DNA of 57,350 bases. Origin: Colwellia sp. (lineage in GTDB: Bacteria; Pseudomonadota; Gammaproteobacteria; Enterobacterales; Alteromonadaceae). The position numbers and the translations under genes are program-made. Shown piece after piece: positions 35,953 to 42,248 of the stretch. The stretch lies in contig NVWU01000025.1 of NCBI GenBank assembly GCA_002733765.1, positions 1,027 to 58,376 of the forward strand, given 5' to 3'. How positions within the stretch are numbered: the first letter of the stretch is position 1; each line of letters starts with the position of its first letter. The notes under the pieces were generated by a model, which worked only from the letters and a program-made list of their open reading frames with translations, was not told where the DNA came from and searched no databases.

Positions 35953-37704
35953 ATGGAATATAAATATATATCAGAGCCAAAAAAACCGCTTTTTCCGTTT
36001 TGGAAAGCACTTATTTATTTAGCCATTTTACTTTTTAATATTTTTTTTTGGTCTTCTGATGCGCTTGCTGAAACAGAAAATATTGAAGGTATTAATTTTT
36101 ATAAGGTTAATTCTTTGGATTCAGCTTTATCTTATTGTACTAATGGTTTTGCTTATTCTTCTGATAGAAGTATTTCTGTTTATTCTTTAAAGTTTAAAAC
36201 ACCCTTAATTGCTCAAGGTTATAATTATGGAAATATTTGTATTGGTTATCCTGATTCTACTAAGTACGTTGTTTTTAAAACACTATCAGTTGTCGAACCC
36301 GAACCCGATGCTCTTTGTTATGATAATTATCCGAATTCTCCTAGTTCTATCACTCTAACTGAATATGAAGATTTACCTACTTATTTGTCTACAAATTATT
36401 TTGCATTTGAGGGTTGCGGTTACAATGTTTCACACTCTATTAACACCTCGAAGTTTTGGAAAAATACTTGTTATGATTTTTCGTTAACTAGAACGTCTAT
36501 TTCTGTTGATTCTAATACGGATTCAACAAATGCTGAAGCAAGAGTTGCACCCTATAAATGTGTAGAGAAAACTTGTTCTTCTGGTCAATCTTTAGGTTCA
36601 AATGGTGTTTGTCAGGATGATGTTATTCAGTGTCCAACGGGTCAATCTTTAGATTCAAACGGTGTTTGTCAGTATGATGTTATTCAGTGTCCAACGGGTC
36701 AATCTTTAGATTCAAATGGCGTTTGTCAGGATATTCAGTGTCCAACGGGGCAATCTTTAGATTCAAATGGTCTTTGTCAGGATGATGTTTCTGGTTCCAG
36801 TTCTTTTTTAAATACTGAATTGTTTGTTATGCAATCTTGTACCGTTTATTCAGCTTCAGGAACTTTTGATTGCAAAGATTTAAGAAATACATTTTTAGGT
36901 TTTAATGCTGTACTTGCTTTTGCACGATCTATTGAATCTTACAATGGTGATAGTGTAAAAATTGAATCAAAAACGTTAACTGATAAAACGCAATATTTAT
37001 TAAGAATAGATGATATGTCTACCCATAAAAAATCTGTTTATGTTTACGTTACCTCTACCGCTGCTTTTAGTGGCGCTGATGGTCTAGGTGGTGATGGTTC
37101 AACAACTGGCGATACAGCAGGTGTTATTGCTGCGATAAATGATAATACTGAAGTTATTGGATTAAAATTTGATGATTTATCTACTTTATTAGGTCAAAAA
37201 TTAGATGATAATTCAACCTCTTTACTTAACAAACTCGACGATAATTCTATTTCCTTGCTCGATAAGCTCGATGGTAACTCTACTTCTTTGCTTAACAAGA
37301 TTGATGGAAATTCAACTTCTCTGCTTAATAAACTCGACGAGTTAGGCGATAAAATAGATGATGATTCTTTAGGTGATGCAGTTAATTATGATGCTGTTGG
37401 CTCTACTGGTTTATCGTCTATTTTTGATAATGACGCGGTTGTTGCTTTGGATGAAGAAAATCAAGCGTTGACTGAATCAATCGATGAACTTATTGCTACT
37501 TCTAAAGTTGACTTAATGCAACATTTCACTTTTCAATCTACTGACGCTAATTTTTCAGAAAACAATATAGACCTAGGACAATGGGGTGTTCACGACGTTT
37601 CTATTGCCCGTTTTAGCGAACATTTCTCGTTAATTAAAAGTACTATTTTATTAATGGCCAGTTTAGGTGCTTTATTTATTGTTTTAGGAGGTGTTTTTAA
37701 ATGA
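35953..37704 (+). CDS. Adsorption/minor coat protein, pIII-like, with two repeat regions
   Basis: A 583-residue envelope protein. The signal peptide has an unusually long basic N-region, then AILLFNIFFWSSDALAET (about 27-44). A cysteine-rich N-terminal part is followed by four copies of a GQSLDSNGVCQDDVIQCPT unit (residues 211-281; three 19-residue steps in form, one shortened to 17). A middle domain and a glycine-rich linker follow. Next come four copies of an 11-residue unit KLDDNSTSLLN (residues 416-459), likely a right-handed coiled coil. A C-terminal membrane anchor ends LGALFIVLGGVFK. Position and anchor identify it as the receptor-binding protein. No homologous sequence is recognised. 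Confidence 0.8.
   Translation: MEYKYISEPKKPLFPFWKALIYLAILLFNIFFWSSDALAETENIEGINFYKVNSLDSALSYCTNGFAYSSDRSISVYSLKFKTPLIAQGYNYGNICIGYPDSTKYVVFKTLSVVEPEPDALCYDNYPNSPSSITLTEYEDLPTYLSTNYFAFEGCGYNVSHSINTSKFWKNTCYDFSLTRTSISVDSNTDSTNAEARVAPYKCVEKTCSSGQSLGSNGVCQDDVIQCPTGQSLDSNGVCQYDVIQCPTGQSLDSNGVCQDIQCPTGQSLDSNGLCQDDVSGSSSFLNTELFVMQSCTVYSASGTFDCKDLRNTFLGFNAVLAFARSIESYNGDSVKIESKTLTDKTQYLLRIDDMSTHKKSVYVYVTSTAAFSGADGLGGDGSTTGDTAGVIAAINDNTEVIGLKFDDLSTLLGQKLDDNSTSLLNKLDDNSISLLDKLDGNSTSLLNKIDGNSTSLLNKLDELGDKIDDDSLGDAVNYDAVGSTGLSSIFDNDAVVALDEENQALTESIDELIATSKVDLMQHFTFQSTDANFSENNIDLGQWGVHDVSIARFSEHFSLIKSTILLMASLGALFIVLGGVFK
36583..36790 (+). repeat. Tandem repeat coding for the Cys-rich units of the pIII-like protein
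   Basis: Four units starting at 36583, 36640, 36697 and 36748. Steps are 57, 57 and 51 bases; the third unit lacks two codons. Near-identity at the DNA level (for example CAGTGTCCAACGG before units) shows recent duplication and potential for copy-number change. Confidence 0.9.
37198..37329 (+). repeat. Tandem repeat coding for 11-residue units of the pIII-like protein
   Basis: Four 33-base units encode K-[LI]-D-[DG]-N-S-[TI]-S-L-L-[ND]. Bases vary more than in the Cys-rich repeat while residues are kept, so these are older and under protein-level selection. Confidence 0.88.
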
Positions 37705-38111
37705 GATATTTAACATTAATTATTTTCTTATTCTTACCTTTTTCTACCTTTGCTGCTGTTGAGACGGTTGGAGGAATTTCAGGTTTTTTTAGTCAAGTGA
37801 TGAATTATTTACATTCAATTGCTGATTTTTTCTTAAATGATATTCCTTTGGCAATTGTCAATTTTCAGGTTTATGTTTTTGCTTGGCTTTTAAAATATAA
37901 ATTAGAATCGACGCTGTGGGCCATCAATCAATCAATGTCTATTGCTACTACTTTTTTGGGTTTAATTTCTTATACAGAATTACTTAATACGTTAGTTTCT
38001 CACTTGCCAAATGATGTTAAAGCGGTTGCGGGTTCGATAGGTATTTTTCAGGCCTTATCAATTATCATCGAAGCGTATATAACTAAATTTATTTACGCAA
38101 TGTTTAACTAA
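37701..38111 (+). CDS. Minor coat/assembly protein, pVI/Ace-like (DUF2523 type)
   Basis: A 136-residue protein with an N-terminal hydrophobic signal-like segment and at least two more membrane stretches (IVNFQVYVFAWLL and the C-terminal IGIFQALSIIIEAYI). It lies between the adsorption and Zot genes, exactly where ace lies in CTX phage and gene VI in Ff phages. Its ATG overlaps the stop of the gene before (ATGA), and its stop overlaps the zot ATG (TAATG), so the three are translated as a unit. Confidence 0.75.
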   Translation: MRYLTLIIFLFLPFSTFAAVETVGGISGFFSQVMNYLHSIADFFLNDIPLAIVNFQVYVFAWLLKYKLESTLWAINQSMSIATTFLGLISYTELLNTLVSHLPNDVKAVAGSIGIFQALSIIIEAYITKFIYAMFN

Positions 38112-39490
38112 TGGCTACTAAAATTTTCCATGGTGTTCCTGGTTCTTATAAGTCGTCGACGGCCATGTGGTTTGAAGTTTTACCCGCACTTCGTTCTGGC
38201 CGTGTCGTTATTACTAATTTACAAGGTATTTTAGAACTTGAGCAAATGCAGCGTGCTCTGGGTGAAGTGTTCCCTGACTCAGCTCGATTATTTAGAATTT
38301 CTATTTCTAGCGAAACAGGTATTTTATTAATTAGAAATTTTTATCAATGGGCGCCTATCGGCTGCTTGCTTTTTATTGATGAAATACAAGACGTATATCC
38401 TAACGATTCGAGCTTTAAAGCACTTAACTATAATTATCAAGGCGAGGGCTTTTTTGATGATAAGTTGCCGCTTGAGCTTGTCGAGCTTTACCATCAAGAA
38501 CAACGTAAAATTAAGAATAATGTCAATGTAGATGATTATCTTGATGACCTTGGCGAGTCGCTTTTTGATGAACGTGATTATTTACGTTATCCCAGAACTT
38601 TACGCGAAATGTTTATGCGTCACAGACACTATAACTGGGATATTATTCTTGCAACTCCAGATATCAAAGAGGTTACTCCGTTTGTTCGCTCTGTTTGTGA
38701 AAAAGCTTATCAGCACACTTCTAAAGATCAAATACCATTACCTTACTTTAAAAGACGGCCTTTAGTTCTTGAACATAATGCCAAAGAGAGCGGTTTAACA
38801 GCCAAAAAAGGTCAAGTCACTACTTCAAAAAAGGTACCTATCGATGTTTTTAAATTATACAAATCAACTGCTACTGGAAAAACAACTAAGTCGGGGTTGG
38901 GTTCATCAGGGATTAGTTGGCGTATTTATTGTGGGTTGTTTGCTATTGTCGCCTATTTTATTTATATGGTTTTCTTTTTCTTCGATAGCTCAAGCGATGC
39001 GGTTGATTTGGAGAACAGGCAAGCGGCTGCTGTTCAAATTCCTGTTGGTGCGAAAAATACTGAGAATGACCAGAAAGCTATTAGTGAAATTAATAACGTT
39101 AACGGCAAAGATAATGTTGAGATTAACAATTTTCATTTTCGTGATAGTAGCGTTTCGATTATTATTGCGCCTAATAATTTTGTAAATCTTCCTTACGGCG
39201 CTAAAGAAATTTATATTAGCGCTATCAATAAAGTTTTTACTTCAGCAAGTAAAAGTATATTTTTTAGGGATTACTTGTTTAATGCTAAAAATGACACTCA
39301 TACATTTTCTTTATCTAGTGAACAACTTTTGAATATGGGTTATCAGCTTTTTTATAAAAACGATTGTTTAATCGAATTACGAAATAATGAGTATTCTCAT
39401 TATATTTATTGTGAGCCAACGTATTATGAATCGTTACCACAAGAGTCTGAACAAATTGAACCGTACATAAAAAGCGCTGTTAATCTGTAA
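38111..39490 (+). CDS. zot: Zot-domain assembly ATPase (pI-like)
   Basis: A 459-residue protein. The N-terminal Zot NTPase domain has Walker A GVPGSYKSS (residues 8-16, Lys14) and Walker B LLFIDE (86-91). A single membrane segment, GLFAIVAYFIYMVFFFF, lies at about 273-290, and a periplasmic C-terminal domain with three cysteines follows. In filamentous phages this protein drives extrusion of the virion at the inner membrane. The name comes from the CTX homologue; the C-terminal toxin peptide described there is not seen here. It is coupled to the pVI-like gene by a one-base overlap. Confidence 0.92.
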   Translation: MATKIFHGVPGSYKSSTAMWFEVLPALRSGRVVITNLQGILELEQMQRALGEVFPDSARLFRISISSETGILLIRNFYQWAPIGCLLFIDEIQDVYPNDSSFKALNYNYQGEGFFDDKLPLELVELYHQEQRKIKNNVNVDDYLDDLGESLFDERDYLRYPRTLREMFMRHRHYNWDIILATPDIKEVTPFVRSVCEKAYQHTSKDQIPLPYFKRRPLVLEHNAKESGLTAKKGQVTTSKKVPIDVFKLYKSTATGKTTKSGLGSSGISWRIYCGLFAIVAYFIYMVFFFFDSSSDAVDLENRQAAAVQIPVGAKNTENDQKAISEINNVNGKDNVEINNFHFRDSSVSIIIAPNNFVNLPYGAKEIYISAINKVFTSASKSIFFRDYLFNAKNDTHTFSLSSEQLLNMGYQLFYKNDCLIELRNNEYSHYIYCEPTYYESLPQESEQIEPYIKSAVNL

Positions 39491-39508
39491 ATAAAACCAC
39501 TCTTTATC

Positions 39509-39520
39509 GTATCGCGACAC
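39509..39520. promoter_or_regulatory. Upstream operator half of the second regulator gene
   Basis: GTATCGCGACAC matches 11 of 12 bases of the palindrome at 39538-39549. Centres are 29 bp apart, so two dimers could bind the same face of the helix. Confidence 0.6.
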
Positions 39521-39527
39521 ATTAATA

Positions 39528-39556
39528 TTGACTTTGCGTGTCGCGACACGTATAAT
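39528..39556 (+). promoter_or_regulatory. Near-consensus promoter with a palindrome in its spacer
   Basis: TTGACT (39528-39533), a 17-base spacer, and a perfect TATAAT (39551-39556). The spacer holds the 14-bp perfect palindrome CGTGTCGCGACACG (39537-39550), so any protein bound there would block RNA polymerase. It serves the gene at 39582. Confidence 0.8.
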
Positions 39557-39581
39557 GGTTTTATTAACTAAGGGGAATTAA

Positions 39582-40178
39582 ATGAATAACTTAAATATAT
39601 TAAAAAATACATTAGGCGTAGTAAATGATGCTGATAAATCTTTAATGAATGATATGCCTTTATATAAAGTTAAAGCGCTCTTTGATGGTTTAGTTCTTGC
39701 TGATGTTATTGACTTTGGTAGTAAGTATGGTGAGTTTATTTCAATAGTTTTAAATACTAAAAGAAAAGACGTTGCCACTAAACATATTATTTATGTTCGT
39801 TCTATTCTTGAAACAATGATTAAAAATCAAGAATTAGAAAACGCTCAATTAGTTGAATCTCAAAAAGAGCAAGATAGTTTAGCAATTGAAAGTACTTGTG
39901 TTATCGTTACGAGTAACGGAAAATCAAATGAAGTTCAATTACAATTAACTAATATGCCTAAAAAAATTGGTCGTCCAAAGTCTGAAAACGCCTTATCTGG
40001 TGCTGAACGCTCCAAAAGAGCAAGAGATAAAAAGAAAGCTAATAAGTTAGTAACTGTAAATTCAACGCTTTCTAAGTCTGATTCTGAGCGTTATAATCGC
40101 ATGATTTCAGATGGTTATAGTTTAAGCTGGATTATTGATAAAGCTTACGCTTATTCTGTATCAATGCGTCTTGATTGA
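39582..40178 (+). CDS. Probable DNA-binding regulator, unknown family
   Basis: A 198-residue protein with no clear match. The C-terminal third is basic: GRPKSENALSGAERSKRARD then KKKANK (about 131-155), a GRP core followed by an arginine/lysine helix, and a short helical end. The first 110 residues are helical and mostly neutral. The start has AGGGGA upstream. The gene has its own strong promoter overlapped by palindromic sites, so it is probably an autoregulated repressor. It lies after zot, where CTX-type phages vary. A plasmid-type copy-control or maintenance function is an alternative. Confidence 0.6.
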   Translation: MNNLNILKNTLGVVNDADKSLMNDMPLYKVKALFDGLVLADVIDFGSKYGEFISIVLNTKRKDVATKHIIYVRSILETMIKNQELENAQLVESQKEQDSLAIESTCVIVTSNGKSNEVQLQLTNMPKKIGRPKSENALSGAERSKRARDKKKANKLVTVNSTLSKSDSERYNRMISDGYSLSWIIDKAYAYSVSMRLD

Positions 40179-40201
40179 TTTTAAGTATTGTCAAATATGG
40201 T

Positions 40202-40238
40202 AACCATTTTTGTTACGTGAAACAATAATGGTTTTTTT
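40202..40238 (+). terminator. Terminator after the second regulator
   Basis: AACCATTTTTGTT (40202-40214) pairs with 40221-40233 with one mismatch, loop ACGTGA, then seven Ts. Confidence 0.85.
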
Positions 40239-40660
40239 ATGGCGTAGCCATGCAGCGTAGCGTTAACTTCTTTGTTCTATCGTAATTCGATTAGCTTGCG
40301 ATGTTAGGGGAGTTTCTCCAGTTGCAGCACTGGAGACTATAACGGGCGGATGAAAGGTTTTATCTCTGTATAGAGGTAAAGCCTTTTTTTATGCTTAATT
40401 TAAAAAACTTCCCCATCCTGCCAAACTTCTTTTGTTTTTGGTTTATCGACTGCCAACGATAAGGACGACGACGACCTAGGAGGAGGACGAAGAGGCGAAA
40501 GGAGAGAACCCCCGTTTCTGTATTACGGGGGTAGATTCCACCAAACAATGCAGCCTTGCGCCATATTCACTATTTTTTAGTATTTTAGGCACGTTGATGT
40601 AATAACAATAATTACTTTGATTTTATGCAATAGTGCTATTTTTTGAACTTCCCGTATTAT
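40239..40660. other. Structured non-coding region of the phage, candidate replication origin and packaging signal
   Basis: No credible gene. In order: ATGGC/GCCAT (40239-40251); TCTCCAG/CTGGAGA (40315-40321, 40330-40336); a 15-bp stem with two wobbles and a T run (40353-40390); a purine-rich strand (about 40461-40507); and ACCCCCGT/ACGGGGGT (40508-40515, 40525-40532). A dense set of hairpins beside a strand-biased tract is typical of filamentous phage intergenic regions, which hold the origins and packaging hairpin. Which hairpin does what cannot be told here. Confidence 0.55.
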
Positions 40661-40672
40661 TAAATTTATTTA

Positions 40673-40687
40673 AATGAGAATCATTAT
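40673..40687. promoter_or_regulatory. Fur-like box before the phage accessory gene
   Basis: AATGAGAATCATTAT matches 14 of 15 central bases of the classic Fur consensus. It lies 38 bases before the start codon at 40725, so iron-responsive control of that gene is plausible. Confidence 0.45.
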
Positions 40688-40724
40688 GGTTTAGAATTGT
40701 TTTTTTTATTGACAAGGATTTGTT

Positions 40725-41165
40725 TTGTTATATTTTATTAAATGGGTTTCTATTATTATTGTTGCTTTGTTTTTGGCGTGGTTGTTGCCAATATTATTTA
40801 TGTCTTCTGTGATGAAATCTTATAATTCTTTGCCGGAATTTGATAAACAAAAGTATATTACAGAGTCTGCTCAGGTTTTAAAGAATGGTTTTGAACCTAT
40901 TTTTAAAAAATATCAATTAAATGTAGAATCATCTATTCCTCAACAAAAAAAATACACTTCTTATAGTAAATTTAAGGTAAGTGATAATTCTTTAAGTATT
41001 AATAAAAACTCTAATCTACATAAAACTGCAGGATCTTCATTTGGATATAATTCTAAATATATTAATGTGCAAAGTGATGATGCTTGTGCTTATTGGAGTC
41101 GTCGTTATTTTGATAAAAAGACTGATTTTAATAAGATTCATTTAAGGTATTCATGTTCAAGATGA
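40725..41165 (+). CDS. Membrane-anchored phage protein of unknown function
   Basis: A 146-residue protein with an N-terminal membrane helix (FIKWVSIIIVALFLAWLLPILF, about 4-25) and a basic, serine-rich soluble part ending with two cysteines. The start is TTG with AAGGA 6 bases upstream, and no ATG fits. It is not part of the CTX core set and stands apart between the non-coding region and the integrase, so it may be cargo (a superinfection-exclusion or host-altering protein, for example). Nothing identifies the function. Confidence 0.6.
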   Translation: MLYFIKWVSIIIVALFLAWLLPILFMSSVMKSYNSLPEFDKQKYITESAQVLKNGFEPIFKKYQLNVESSIPQQKKYTSYSKFKVSDNSLSINKNSNLHKTAGSSFGYNSKYINVQSDDACAYWSRRYFDKKTDFNKIHLRYSCSR

Positions 41166-41175
41166 TTTGATTTTT

Positions 41176-41207
41176 GCGCAACTCAAAGAGGCTCTCTGCG
41201 CTTTTTT
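41176..41207 (+). terminator. Terminator between the accessory gene and integrase
   Basis: GCGCA (41176-41180) and TGCGC (41197-41201) form a short GC-rich stem, followed by six Ts. It lies 10 bases after the stop at 41165 and separates convergent genes. Confidence 0.55.
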
Positions 41208-41218
41208 ATTTAAAAAGT

Positions 41219-42124
41219 TTAAAAAGGTAACATTTCAATCGCTATTTTTTGCGTGTGTTTTCCGCGTCTATCATAAATGATTGTCGTGTTAATTGATGAA
41301 TGCCCCATTAGTTTCTGTACCGCAATTTTATCTGCTCCAACTTCTAAAAGTGTTGTTGCAAATGTTCTTCTTAAGTCGTGTGGTGTAAAGTGTTCTATTT
41401 TAACTTTATCAATTATTTGGTTTGTAATAGATGCTATTCCCATTGATGATATTCTCGTATTTGAAATTTTTTCGTTTTTATAGATACTAGAAAATAATGC
41501 TCCACTTTTTCTTTTTAGGGCTTCGATCCATTTGTTAATAGCGTTATTAACAAATCTACATAAGTATATAGTTCTAGATTTATTACCTTTACCGTGGACT
41601 AAAACCGTCTTTCCTTTTATGTCTGAAATATTAAGGAGCATAATTTCTCTTCGTCTAAGTCCTGCACCACAAGCAAGGGCAAACAATGCGTAATTTCTTT
41701 TGTTTCTTATATTATCGTTATTTTTGAAGTATTTTTTTACTTTTTCTATTTCGTTTGTTGTCAATACTCTTCCTGCTGCGGCTCGCGTTCCTTTTAGCTT
41801 TTTTATCTTTCTTATTCTTGTGTAACATTCAATATCTATAAACTTTAACTGCCAACACTCATAAGCAATATTTTTTAATGCTGAAAGTGTTAAATTTATT
41901 GTCGTGTGAGCTTTGTCGTTATGGGTTTCATAACGCATGTATTGAAGTATTGCTATGTGACTTAATTTTGACCAATTGCATCGCTCAAAATTTCGTGTTT
42001 TAAAGAAGAAATCACAAAAAATTGACACTCTTGAAAGGTAGGTGTTTACGCTGAATTTTGAATTTAGAGTTAGTAAAAATGAATTTACAGGATTATTTTG
42101 ATGAGTTTTTAAAAAAAGTTCCAT
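41219..42124 (-). CDS. Phage integrase, tyrosine recombinase
   Basis: A 301-residue recombinase that catalyses site-specific integration. The N-terminal core-binding domain (about 1-105) is followed by the catalytic domain with Arg157 (AGLRRRE), Lys179 (HGKGNKSR), His249 and Arg252 (HDLRR), His275 (GH) and the nucleophile Tyr284 (TTIIYD). All required residues are present, so it should be active. The gene lies 99 bases inside attR and is read in the same direction as asnB, with no terminator between them. Filamentous phages more often borrow host XerCD, so a dedicated integrase is notable. Confidence 0.93.
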   Translation of the reverse strand: MELFLKTHQNNPVNSFLLTLNSKFSVNTYLSRVSIFCDFFFKTRNFERCNWSKLSHIAILQYMRYETHNDKAHTTINLTLSALKNIAYECWQLKFIDIECYTRIRKIKKLKGTRAAAGRVLTTNEIEKVKKYFKNNDNIRNKRNYALFALACGAGLRRREIMLLNISDIKGKTVLVHGKGNKSRTIYLCRFVNNAINKWIEALKRKSGALFSSIYKNEKISNTRISSMGIASITNQIIDKVKIEHFTPHDLRRTFATTLLEVGADKIAVQKLMGHSSINTTIIYDRRGKHTQKIAIEMLPF

Positions 42125-42223
42125 TTATTTTCGCCTTATTTTGTTGAATTAATAATAAAGCAAAAACTATTCCTTTTACCGATTTGACACTAATAATCGC
42201 ATCAAACCGATAAAAGTATAAAA

Positions 42224-42248
42224 TTAACTGTTAATAACTTTCGTTATG
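42224..42248. repeat. attR, 25-bp direct repeat in the 3' end of asnB
   Basis: Identical to 32360-32384. It covers codons for HNESY and the stop of asnB plus seven bases beyond, so the phage supplies the same bases and asnB stays whole. Confidence 0.93.

Larger units (their letters stand above)
32360..42248. mobile_element. Filamentous (inovirus-type, CTX-like) prophage integrated in the 3' end of asnB
   Basis: The element of about 9.86 kb is bounded by a 25-bp direct repeat and carries an integrase next to attR. Its gene order follows CTX phage: HTH repressor (minus), early small genes, RstA-like replication protein, RstB-like protein, small coat genes, major coat protein, terminator, adsorption protein, pVI/Ace-like protein and Zot ATPase. 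After these come a second regulator, a structured non-coding region, a gene of unknown function behind a Fur-like box, and a tyrosine integrase. No gene is visibly broken. No secretin gene is present, so virion export would need a host secretin, as known for CTX phage. Confidence 0.93.

Noticed and set aside
36583..36790. Regular repeats that could suggest a CRISPR array
   Set aside because: The repeats are in frame within one long coding region, encode a repeated Cys motif, and have no unique spacers.
38111..39490. Zot as a tight-junction toxin
   Set aside because: Only the ATPase assembly domain is evident. The C-terminal toxin peptide of the vibrio protein is not seen, so a phage assembly role is enough.
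40360..40548. 62-residue minus-strand frame
   Set aside because: It lies across the hairpins of the phage non-coding region, has a composition driven by purine/pyrimidine bias, and no ribosome site.
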